Source: Candidatus Methylomirabilis sp. (GTDB lineage: Bacteria > Muiribacteriota > Ozemobacteria > Ozemobacterales > Ozemobacteraceae). Taken from it: a stretch of DNA of 48,825 bases. Position numbers and translations under genes: made by a program. Positions 40,839-48,533 of the stretch are shown here, piece after piece (position 1 is the stretch's first letter; each line of letters starts with the position of its first letter). The stretch is from positions 1 to 48,825 of the forward strand of contig DYKG01000027.1 in NCBI GenBank assembly GCA_020722725.1, read 5' to 3'. Below the pieces are notes generated by a model, which worked only from the letters and a program-made list of their open reading frames with translations, did no database searches and was not told the origin of the DNA.

Positions 40839-41800
40839 TTTGCTGCAGCTTTTTTTACCTGCTCGATTAAATCGAGAGTTTTCAGGCGATTATTGCTGTT
40901 GCAGCTTTTGATAATTGCTTCCAGCTCGCCAAGCTGCTCAAGAAACGGCTGTCGCCCCGATTCAGCCTCGCCCTCGAAGTAATTAATCAGTGAATTGGGC
41001 ATGCTTTCCATCGAGACCCTGATGGTTTCAACGGCATTTTCTACAAAACGACCGGATGGGTAGCCTTTCAGATATTCAGCTTCAGATAAAGAAAGTACCG
41101 TCAAAAGCGCAGTCGGGTCTCCTTCTGTTTCGCCTGGTAATTGCTGCTTGGCCGCTTCCCAGGAGATCAGATCGCCAACCTCGCTACCGGGGTACAATTT
41201 TGCCAGATCCCAGAATATTTTAGGAGAAATAAAATATTGCCCCGCGCATTCATGATAATAAATCAGATCTTTTCTGCTTTTTAAAACCGGGTGGCTGTCA
41301 TCGCTGCCTTTACCCATTGCTGACAAAGTGTTAAGTATCAGTTGAAGACTTTGAAGCTCTGCAAGTTTTGAATAGGCCTGATCATCAGGGTTGGCTGCAA
41401 GCTTGCACAGTTTCTGGCAGAAGTTATATAGTTGCTCAGCCTCTTCGATTGGCCGACCAAACTGTCCAAGGCGCGACATGGCCAGTGATGCGGCCGCCGA
41501 AAACCGCTGTTCGGCAAGGCATTTTTCTGTCAGACCACCAAAGATCCAGCCTTCGTTGCTATTCTCGTCACGGATTTTATACCAGAAATCATCTTTACCA
41601 ACCAAAGACTGCTTTTGGGTTCCCACCTCAAGTATCTCGGCCCAGGTGCCAATGGGAAGGGTGGCTACCACCTTTGCTCCCGTATTTCCCTCGGATCTGA
41701 TGCGAACATTGGCCCCTGAAACCAGCAGATGTGTAGGTTCATCAGCGAATCCTACAGTTGCACAAAAAAACAAAACCAGCAAAAACAAAAGCTTTTTCAT
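40835..41800 (-). CDS. Exported bacterial SH3-domain protein
   Basis: A 321-aa protein: signal peptide (1-19), an SH3b domain (about 24-90, 'LLVSGANVRIRSEGNTGAKVVATLPIG', 'FWYKIRDENSNEGWIFGGL') that usually binds wall material, then a helical domain of about 220 residues of no known type. AAAGGA precedes the ATG. It stands alone and converges on dprA. Function unknown; a role at the cell wall is inferred from the SH3 domain. Confidence 0.85.
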   Translation of the reverse strand: MKKLLFLLVLFFCATVGFADEPTHLLVSGANVRIRSEGNTGAKVVATLPIGTWAEILEVGTQKQSLVGKDDFWYKIRDENSNEGWIFGGLTEKCLAEQRFSAAASLAMSRLGQFGRPIEEAEQLYNFCQKLCKLAANPDDQAYSKLAELQSLQLILNTLSAMGKGSDDSHPVLKSRKDLIYYHECAGQYFISPKIFWDLAKLYPGSEVGDLISWEAAKQQLPGETEGDPTALLTVLSLSEAEYLKGYPSGRFVENAVETIRVSMESMPNSLINYFEGEAESGRQPFLEQLGELEAIIKSCNSNNRLKTLDLIEQVKKAAAN

Positions 41801-41873
41801 GATTATCCTTTCATCAGCTCCTTTTTTTAAATGAAAAAATATTTAAAAATTTTATTTATAAAATTTCAGGTAT

Positions 41874-41915
41874 AAAAACGGGGCTGCAGCAAGAGGTTTG
41901 TCTTACCGCAGCCCC
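41874..41915 (-). terminator. Terminator after the FKBP gene
   Basis: On the minus strand GGGGCTGC pairs with GCAGCCCC across a 20-nt loop and is followed by GTTTTT. It lies 15 nt after the FKBP stop. The interval 41801-41873 is AT-rich with no gene. Confidence 0.8.
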
Positions 41916-41929
41916 GGATTTTTTTACCG

Positions 41930-42427
41930 TCAGTGGTCGTGTCCGCAACCAGAGCAGCTTGAACAGCAACCGCTGCTGCAAGAAGGCATTTCGGAAGCAT
42001 CTTTGATATCCATGAGTTCGAGTTCAAAGTGCAGAACTTTGCCGGCCAGCGGATGATTCATATCAAGAGTTACGGTTTCATTATTGAAATCTCTAATGGT
42101 CGCCATAGTTCTTTCACCGTTTTCCAGCTGAAGTGCAAGCTGAAGATCGATTTCGGGTTCGAAATCATCGCCAAAACTGCTGCGCTTGGTGGTAATGATC
42201 TGGTCTTCAGAGTATTCACCGTAAGCTTCTTCAGGAGCTATGACGATCAATTTTTTTTCACCGATTCTCATTCCCATAATTGCCGTGTCAAAACCTTGAA
42301 TAATTTCGCCATGCCCGAGAATAAAGCATAATGGGTCACGGTTTTCGCTTGAATCAAAAACTTCACCCGAATCAAATTTGCCGGTATAGTGTACAAACAC
42401 CAGATCTCCAGATTTCGCAGTTGCCAT
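41930..42427 (-). CDS. SlyD-like FKBP peptidyl-prolyl isomerase with metal-binding tail
   Basis: A 165-aa FKBP of the SlyD type: 'VFVHYTGKFDSGEVFDSSENRDPLCFILG', 'IIQGFDTAIMGMRIGEKKLIVIAPEEAYG', an insert-in-flap region, and 'DMNHPLAGKVLHFELELMDI'. The Cys/His-rich end (CSSGCCSSCSGCGHDH) should bind Ni, Zn or another metal as in SlyD. The start at 42427 has AGGAG 8 nt upstream; the longer frame to 42457 lacks this. It may help metallate enzymes as well as fold proteins. Confidence 0.92.
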   Translation of the reverse strand: MATAKSGDLVFVHYTGKFDSGEVFDSSENRDPLCFILGHGEIIQGFDTAIMGMRIGEKKLIVIAPEEAYGEYSEDQIITTKRSSFGDDFEPEIDLQLALQLENGERTMATIRDFNNETVTLDMNHPLAGKVLHFELELMDIKDASEMPSCSSGCCSSCSGCGHDH

Positions 42428-42570
42428 TTCCTGCTCTCCTTTTTTGCCTTGAGGCAATATTTGCAGGAAAAACCTGCCCTGACAGATTATTATTTTTTTT
42501 TCGGCAAGTCAAGCTCATATTCTGCAATCATGATTCGAATTCTGCCTCAACAGCATAAAAAATCAAATGC

Positions 42571-43329
42571 CTATTTTATTGGAATAAGTGCCGCCTCGCC
42601 CTGAAAAATAGGTGCAGAGGGCGGAGCGACGTGAGTGCAATCATATTCAAGACCAAGAGCATTTTGTTCTTTCAGAAGTTTAACTTTGCCGCTCTTTTCT
42701 TTGTTTTCCTTATCCCATTCCCGGTGAATCCATTCATAGATTTTATAGGGTTCACACAGCTTTAAAACTCTATGTGGTTCATTTTCTCTGGCCCATCTGC
42801 CGATTTTCAAGGCTTTCAATACTGAAACTTTTTTGCCGGTAAGTGGCCCGCCAATCAGATCCTGGGGAATTCTGACCTGTATCGGCCATTTCTTTTCCCA
42901 GACCGGGTGCATTAAGCCGGCAACTTCGAGAAAGGCAACGCCGAAAGCGCTGCATCCTGCGCCCTTACCTTCCCGAGGCAGATTAAGGCCATTGTAAATG
43001 TTGCCATAGCCGCGTTTTCGGTATTCATTCAAATAAGTTTTTAAACGGTCATAATTGGCATCATTCAATTTAAACTTAATAAAGGCAATTCGCCCTGATT
43101 TTGCCCGATCAGGAATTTCTGCCAGGAGTTTCACAGTAGGTTCAAGCGCGCCCTTGATATCAGCAAAAAGTATTCCGAGGCCATAGCCTTCTTTCAATAC
43201 CATGTTTTCCATGCCCGCGTCTTTGGTCGGAGCACTTCCAGTCAGCAGAAACTCATCGCGTTTTTCATGACGCAGGCCGATAAAAACATGGCCGATGGCG
43301 TGTTTGGCATTTACGTGTTGAAAATTCAT
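42571..43329 (-). CDS. Unknown protein, possibly with a permuted papain-like fold
   Basis: A 252-aa soluble protein without a recognised family. The N-terminal 'NAKHAIGHVFIGLRHE' resembles the His-containing strand of permuted NlpC/P60-type folds, and 'YNGLNLPREGKGAGCSAFGVAFLEVAGL' (in two parts) near residue 120 resembles the Cys-nucleophile helix that follows it there. If so, His13/His9 and Cys130 region would be catalytic. The rest (about 140-252) is basic and helical. No signal peptide is visible. It abuts the sigma-54 regulator gene (3-nt gap). Confidence 0.6.
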   Translation of the reverse strand: MNFQHVNAKHAIGHVFIGLRHEKRDEFLLTGSAPTKDAGMENMVLKEGYGLGILFADIKGALEPTVKLLAEIPDRAKSGRIAFIKFKLNDANYDRLKTYLNEYRKRGYGNIYNGLNLPREGKGAGCSAFGVAFLEVAGLMHPVWEKKWPIQVRIPQDLIGGPLTGKKVSVLKALKIGRWARENEPHRVLKLCEPYKIYEWIHREWDKENKEKSGKVKLLKEQNALGLEYDCTHVAPPSAPIFQGEAALIPIK

Positions 43330-43332
43330 TAT

Positions 43333-44742
43333 TTAATCCGACTTCTCAAGCGGTATTCCGTGTTTTTTCATCCATTTCCAGACTGCGGTGCGACTTACTC
43401 CGAGAGTACGCCCCGCTTCCGCCTTGTTCCAGCCACAGCAGGAAAGAAGTTCGCTGAGCTTTCCCGGCGATTGAAGAATTTGATGTGACTGCTCAGGCGG
43501 CAATGACCGAGGAGCCCTTTCAGAAACCGTTACCATCGGTGGATCTTCTGAAAATTCTGCCGGCAGGTCGTGAATACCAATTTGGTCAGATTGGCAAACG
43601 ACAAAAGCATATTCAATGGCATTTTCTAGTTCACGAACATTGCCTGGCCACGAGTAGGTTCGAAGAATCTGCATCGCTTCACGGCTGATGCCCTTGATAA
43701 GCCTTCCTGTGCTCGCGCTGAATTTGTTAACGAAGTGTCTGGCAAGCATTGGTATATCGTCGGTGCGCTCGCGCAGCGGTGGAATGAAAATGGGAAAAAC
43801 CCTTAGCCTGTAGTAAAGATCTTCTCGAAACCTGCCTTCACGAACTTCCCGATGAAGATCCTTATTGGTTGCGGCAACTACTCTCACATTAACTTTCAGC
43901 GTGGTTTCGCCGCCCAGCCTCTCAAATTCCCCAGACTGTAGCACCCGCAACAGTTTGACCTGCATGGCAGGGCTTACATCACCAATTTCATCCAGAAAAA
44001 TCGTTCCATGGTCAGCGGCTTCAAATCTTCCCGTCCTTTTTTTTATGGCGCCGGTAAAAGAACCCTTTTCATGGCCAAAAAGTTCACTTTCAAGCAGAGT
44101 TTCGGGAATTGCTCCGCAATTTACCTTGATCAAGGGCTGGTTTTTTCGCGGGGAAAGCTGATGAATGGCTGACGCAACCAGTTCTTTGCCGGTGCCGCTT
44201 TCACCAAGCACCATAACCGATGCTTCGCTTTCTGCAGCCAGGCCGGCTAGTCTGAAAACCTTCTGCATCTGCGGGCTTTTTCCAGTGATCCCTTGAAAAT
44301 TCGACTCGGAAGAAATTTTGGTTGCCATCGCCTGAATCTGCTGTTTCAAGCTTATTAGTGGTCTGATATCGGTCAGGGTTTGCAGAACACCCAGACGAGT
44401 GCCTGATTTATCCTGAAGTCGCCGGGCATTGACCATGATTGGAACACGCTCGCCATTTTTTGCAACCATCATGCATTCGCAGCGGTTGATGCAGTTTGGT
44501 GCCGAACCATTGCCGGTATCTTCGAGCAGTCTGCTTATCTGTGCTGAACCGATACATTCCGGGGCCCTTAACCGTTCGGTCGTATGGCCAAGAACTTCAT
44601 CCTGGGTGTACCCGGTCATTTCCACCATCGCTTTGTTCCATAGCCTGATTTTACCTGTCTGGTCGAGAAGTATGGCACCTTCGGCCATGGTTTCGAGAAG
44701 AAGCTCAGCGGATATTTTCTCAAGAAAAACTGCCCTGGTCAT
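43333..44742 (-). CDS. PAS-domain sigma-54-dependent transcriptional activator
   Basis: A 469-aa enhancer-binding protein. PAS domain at 15-125, AAA+ domain at about 152-385 with Walker A GESGTGKE (180-187), the sigma-54 contact loop GSFTGA (228-232, usual form GAFTGA), Walker B 'TIFLDEIG' and '[21 protein letters not shown]'; Fis-type HTH at about 435-462 ('[20 protein letters not shown]'). The PAS domain holds four Cys (63, 84, 88, 90), which could form a redox, metal or heme site. No receiver domain is present. It is divergent from the DUF2892 gene, whose upstream region has the expected dyad and -24/-12 promoter. Confidence 0.93.
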   Translation of the reverse strand: MTRAVFLEKISAELLLETMAEGAILLDQTGKIRLWNKAMVEMTGYTQDEVLGHTTERLRAPECIGSAQISRLLEDTGNGSAPNCINRCECMMVAKNGERVPIMVNARRLQDKSGTRLGVLQTLTDIRPLISLKQQIQAMATKISSESNFQGITGKSPQMQKVFRLAGLAAESEASVMVLGESGTGKELVASAIHQLSPRKNQPLIKVNCGAIPETLLESELFGHEKGSFTGAIKKRTGRFEAADHGTIFLDEIGDVSPAMQVKLLRVLQSGEFERLGGETTLKVNVRVVAATNKDLHREVREGRFREDLYYRLRVFPIFIPPLRERTDDIPMLARHFVNKFSASTGRLIKGISREAMQILRTYSWPGNVRELENAIEYAFVVCQSDQIGIHDLPAEFSEDPPMVTVSERAPRSLPPEQSHQILQSPGKLSELLSCCGWNKAEAGRTLGVSRTAVWKWMKKHGIPLEKSD

Positions 44743-44778
44743 GCTTTTTGTTACTCGTGGTTGCGATTTGCGTTTATT

Positions 44779-44811
44779 GTAACGTTACCATGTTGCGATT
44801 GATTGCGCAAC
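44779..44811. promoter_or_regulatory. Operator/UAS for the sigma-54 activator
   Basis: GTTGCG and CGCAAC form a perfect inverted repeat with an 8-nt spacer (44792-44811). A second palindrome, GTAACGTTAC, is next to it (44779-44788). Another GTTGCG half-site lies at 44760-44765. The pair lies about 60-90 nt upstream of the -24 element, a normal distance for an enhancer. Confidence 0.65.
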
Positions 44812-44870
44812 CAAAACGACCCTATATTCACCTGAACCAATTCTGCAATTGTCTTGCCAGGTAATCGTGC

Positions 44871-44886
44871 TGGCATGTAACTTGCT
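44871..44886 (+). promoter_or_regulatory. Sigma-54 (-24/-12) promoter of the DUF2892 gene
   Basis: TGGCATGTAACTTGCT matches the TGGCAY-N5-TTGCW consensus with correct GG-to-GC spacing. The predicted start is near 44897, about 26 nt before the ATG. Confidence 0.85.
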
Positions 44887-44922
44887 TACAAATTAGCAAA
44901 ATTAAAACTCATGAGGTTAACC

Positions 44923-45120
44923 ATGACAGTTGAAAACGGTGTTAGAATTATGGCAGGTTGCATGATTCTCTTAAGTCTGTATCTGACCTGGTTTGTCAGC
45001 CCAAAATGGGTCTGGTTGACAGTGTTTGTCGCGCTGAATCTTATTCAGTCAGCATTTACCGGGCTGTGTCCCGCCGTGTTCTTTCTGAAAAAACTTGGAT
45101 TTAAAGATTGCAAGTGCTGA
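44923..45120 (+). CDS. Small DUF2892 (YgaP-type) inner-membrane protein
   Basis: A 65-aa protein with two transmembrane helices (about 8-27 and 33-52): 'VRIMAGCMILLSLYLTWFV' and 'LTVFVALNLIQSAFTGLCPAV'. The N-x-IQSxFTG-x-CP motif and the 'FFLKKLGFK' end are those of DUF2892, found fused to rhodanese in YgaP or alone. The GAGG SD supports the ATG at 44923 rather than the one at 44911. The C-terminus has extra Cys (DCKC). It is the only gene behind the sigma-54 promoter, so it is probably the activator's main target. Function may involve sulfur or thiol transport (inference). Confidence 0.85.
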   Translation: MTVENGVRIMAGCMILLSLYLTWFVSPKWVWLTVFVALNLIQSAFTGLCPAVFFLKKLGFKDCKC

Positions 45121-45139
45121 CTGGCGAACTTACTCCTGG

Positions 45140-46084
45140 TTAGAAAATTTTTCGGCGCCGGTGACAATACGGCGCCTTTCCATTTTTCTGATAGTAATCC
45201 TGGTGGTAATCTTCTGCCGGCCAGAACTTTGAAGCAGCAATAAGAAGGGTGGCGACCTTGTGTCCCTTCTGTTTCAATTCTTCAATGATTTTCTCTGACT
45301 CAGCCTTCTGTTGGTCATCGATGTAAAAAACCGCTGAACGGTATTGCGGGCCAATATCCGGGCCCTGACCATCTTCCTGAGAAAAATCATGAATTTCGAA
45401 AAACAGCCTGGCTAGATGGTCAAAGCTGGTTTTAGCCGGATCAAAGCTTGTCTCGACTGCCTCAAAATGTCCGGTGGTGCCGGTACAGACCAGTTTATAG
45501 CCGGGATTGTCAACGGTTCCGCCAATGTACCCTGAAACTGCCGATTTAACCCCGTCTACTTGCTGCATCAGGTGTTCTACGCCCCAGAAACAGCCCCCGG
45601 CAAAAATAGCTCTCTGCAAAACCGGCGCTACAGCTGAATTATCTTCAGCAGGAATAAATTTCATCGAAACCGAGTTTACGCAATGCCTAGTGTTTTTGGA
45701 AGTAAAGCCTTCGCCTTCAAATACATGCCCAAGATGGCCTCCGCAATTGTTGCAGACAATTTCAACCCGATGCCCATCAGGGTCGGGGATGCGCTTGACT
45801 GCCCCAGGAATCTCATCGTCGAAAGAAGGCCAGCCGCAACCTGATTCAAACTTGTCTTCCGAACGGTAAAGAGGCTTGTCGCACCTTCTGCAGATGTATG
45901 TCCCCTTGGCTTTGTTTTTCAGGAGTTCACCCGTAAACGGTCTTTCCGTACCTTTTTTGATGATTACATATTCTTCGGCCGACGTTAACTGATTGTATTT
46001 TTGGTCCATTACCGGTTCTCCTTGCAAAAGTCTTATGAAAACTAGCACCAGAAATATGCTTGAAGCAACTGTAAATTTTTTCAT
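45140..46084 (-). CDS. msrBA: Exported MsrB-MsrA methionine sulfoxide reductase fusion
   Basis: The enzyme repairs both epimers of methionine sulfoxide. The 314-aa protein has a signal peptide (about 1-22), an MsrB domain with zinc Cys65, 68, 111, 114 and catalytic Cys135 (TRHCVNSVS), and then an MsrA domain with catalytic Cys165 (GGCFWGVE), 'VSGYIGGTVDNPGY' and 'GQGPDIGPQYRSAVFY'. The B-then-A order differs from PilB of Neisseria (A-B). GGAG precedes the ATG. Export places oxidative repair in the periplasm. It converges on the DUF2892 gene, sharing a GGCGCC hairpin at 45154-45176. Confidence 0.95.
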   Translation of the reverse strand: MKKFTVASSIFLVLVFIRLLQGEPVMDQKYNQLTSAEEYVIIKKGTERPFTGELLKNKAKGTYICRRCDKPLYRSEDKFESGCGWPSFDDEIPGAVKRIPDPDGHRVEIVCNNCGGHLGHVFEGEGFTSKNTRHCVNSVSMKFIPAEDNSAVAPVLQRAIFAGGCFWGVEHLMQQVDGVKSAVSGYIGGTVDNPGYKLVCTGTTGHFEAVETSFDPAKTSFDHLARLFFEIHDFSQEDGQGPDIGPQYRSAVFYIDDQQKAESEKIIEELKQKGHKVATLLIAASKFWPAEDYHQDYYQKNGKAPYCHRRRKIF

Positions 46085-46117
46085 CGCTTGTCTCCATTTT
46101 AGTATTTTCTTTAACTT

Positions 46118-46216
46118 TACGGATTACAGAAAAAATATGCGTAGGGGCCAGCCACCGCGCCTGCCCGATTTAAATCGCAGCAATACGAACAAATTAAATT
46201 TGATTGGCATCAGATG
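46118..46216 (+). repeat. Dispersed repeat, copy A
   Basis: About 100 nt with 'TACGGAT', 'CAGAAAAAATATGCG', 'AGGGGCCAGCCACCGCGCC' and 'AATTTGATTGGCATCA' blocks. The same blocks recur in the same order at 48671-48772 with diverged bases. The rest of 46085-46295 shows no gene. Confidence 0.5.
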
Positions 46217-46295
46217 ATGTTTTGTATTGCGGTTTAAAGACGGGAGTCTTTTTCTCAATTAAAAATGAGCTTTGATTTGGGTTGTTGGAGTACCA

Positions 46296-47109
46296 TCAGC
46301 AATGGCTAATAATGCTTTTTTCAGCTTCCCTTCTTTGGTTATTGAAATGCGGAGAATCACCCCAACCACCAAAACCCACGGTTTCACCAATGCTTTCAAT
46401 TCTTCTGGTCAGGCAATCTCTGCACATCGAGGCGCTTTCGTCGGTGCAGGGCTTGTTTTCGTAGAGCTTATAGCCCTCACGATACCTGGTGTCGGTAGCA
46501 TTGGGCATAATTACATTCGCACCGGTCTGCAGGCCAAGCTCGCGCCCATTATGCTTCAAAGCCTGCAGGGCAGTAGTTGCTGCAATATTTACATCGCTTA
46601 AAACCAGTCTGGTGATTGCAATCATTTTCAGACCCAGTTCGAGCAGTTCTTCTTCGGGGCGCTGCCATTGCTCGCGCATTTTTGCCAGCGGGGTTTGGGA
46701 ATGATATAGAAATGGCCCCATTCTGATCATATCCACATCCATATTTTTGAATAACAGAACGTCATCGGCAAGATGGCTGAGTGTTTGCATTGGCAGGCCG
46801 ATCATGACGCCGGTTCCAACCTGATACCCGACCCAGCTCGCCATTAGTGCGGCGCTTGATCTCTTTGATCACTCTTTCAACCATATCCGACAAAAGCCGC
46901 ATCACTGCGCTCACCAGATTGAAGAACTGCACTTCCATACCTGGCTTTCCAGCACCAGACAGCCGAATCGATAATTTCCTGACCCGACAGGCTGCCTCAA
47001 ATAAATGTTTGACATCTTCGGGGTTGCCAAGGCTAAGCAGAGATTGAATCTCATCATGACTCAAATCGCCATGTTCTTCAGCTTTTATAAGTAAGTTTTC
47101 AATGCCCAT
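46296..47109 (-). pseudogene. hydE: Decayed hydE ([FeFe]-hydrogenase maturase)
   Basis: HydE is a radical-SAM enzyme for H-cluster assembly. Four pieces in different frames can be read. Residues 1-49 from the GTG-free ATG at 47109 (GGAGG SD), 'LSHDEIQSLLSLGNPEDVKH'; then 'ARYGSAVLQSGERSDAAFVGY' (about 46945-46885); then 'MVERVIKEIKR' (about 46884-46850); then an open stretch 46844-46296 with 'GYQVGTGVMIGLPMQTLSHL', 'MGPFLYHSQTPL', 'TALQALKHNGRELGLQTGAN' and the C-terminal Cys motif. The region with the CX3CX2C cluster motif and about 60-75 core residues after VIKEIKR are gone. Several independent lesions argue for true decay rather than a sequencing error. Confidence 0.85.
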
Positions 47110-47360
47110 GCCCGCCTCCAATCTTTTTGAAATCTCGACCAAACCAAACCTTGATTTATTGTGAAAAAAAGCTCAATACTATTATGATAATGTACTTCGC
47201 CAAAAAGTCAAAGAAAATTGCTACTTATTTAGTGCTTTTGTTGCCCGGCAATTTTAAACGGCCATTGAGCCCATGCAATGGGTTGGATGCGCAGGATATG
47301 CCGATGCCGAGCCGCCTGAAAATTCATCGCGACTCGGCAAAATGACCGTTGAGAAAAAAT

Positions 47361-48533
47361 CTATCTGCGTTTTTTGGGTGGTTTCTTGCCCGTAACTTTT
47401 TCGCGAACTTTGTCTTTGCCTTTTTTATCCTTGCGCATTGCCTTGCCGGTGAAGAATTTCTTTTTAGCCGGAGCTTTTGCAGGCTGCTGATCCTGTTCAG
47501 GCTTTTCTCTTTTCCGGGCTGGTCTTGAACCAGTATCGGGGCTGATCTGCATTTGTTTCTGGCAGATAACGGCAGTTTTGAGTTTTTCAATCATTTGTTC
47601 AGGAAAATCTTCCGGAAGATCGACGGTGCTGAAATCATTGAACAGTTTGATTTTGCCGATATGCCTGCTTGAAATGCCGGTTTCTCCAGCAATTGCGCCG
47701 ACTATGTGGCCTGGCAGAACCCCATGGCTTTTTCCCACTTCAATTCGGTAACGCAGCATTCCTACTTCATTGGCAGCTTCGTCAAGCTCTCTTCTTGGTT
47801 TTGGCCGACTTTCATAATTATCGGCTTTCGACCGTGAAAATTCCTGAGTTTTTTTGCTTCGGCCCTTTTCTTCGGCAAGCAGAAGCTGGCGATTGCCCTG
47901 TAAAATACAGGCAACTGCCGCAGCCGCTGAAAGCGAGTCAATTTCATGTTCGCGGCAGAATTCTTCAATCATATTTTTGAAAAAATTGAACTTGTCTGAA
48001 CTCATTGCATTTTTAAGATTCTGTTTGAAAATAGCAACTCTTTTTTTATTGATTGCCGCCGCTGAAGGAAGCTGCATCGGCTCGATCGGCTGACGGGTAG
48101 TTTTTTCTATCAGCCGTAGAATTCTTTTCTCTCTTGGCGACAGGAATAGAATTGCCTCGCCGCTGCGCCCGGCACGACCGGTTCTGCCAATACGGTGGAC
48201 ATAGGTTTCGGGGTCGAACGGAGCGCCGAAATTTACTACATGGCTGATTCTTTCAACATCGAGACCACGGGCTGCAACATCGGTTGCGATTATGATATTG
48301 AGTTTGCCAGATTTTACCTGCTCGATGATTCTTTCGCGCTGAATCTGAGGGATATCGCCATTGAGGGGGGCTGCCCCGTAGCCTCTATCCTGCATTTTTT
48401 CAGCAATTTCAACCGTATCCATTTTGGTTCTGGCAAAAATCAGAATGGCATCGTAGGGCTCCGATTCGAGCACCAGGGCCAGAGCATCGGTTTTCTTCTC
48501 GAGCCCGGCGGCGATCAGGTAGCGTTGTCTGGT
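47361..48533 (-). pseudogene. DEAD-box RNA helicase (DeaD/CsdA type) lacking its N-terminal domain
   Basis: The open frame starts at a TAA (48534-48536) with 'TRQRYLIAAGLEKKTDALAL', exactly where the second RecA domain of DeaD begins. It keeps domain 2 ('AILIFARTKMDTVEIAEKM', 'ATDVAARGLDVERISHVVNF', 'YVHRIGRTGRAGRSGEAILF') and a DbpA-type RNA-binding domain ('VEVGKSHGVLPGHIVGAIAGETG'-like segment), then a basic Lys/Pro tail. Domain 1 with Q motif, Walker A and DEAD box is absent, and no ATG precedes the fragment (only an internal GTG at 48473). The break sits next to a repeat-containing region. It could be a true truncation or a chimeric join. Confidence 0.85.

Noticed and set aside
46296-46844. 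Intact short radical-SAM protein
   Set aside because: The frame has the HydE C-terminal half only, lacks CX3CX2C, and upstream HydE fragments lie in other frames.
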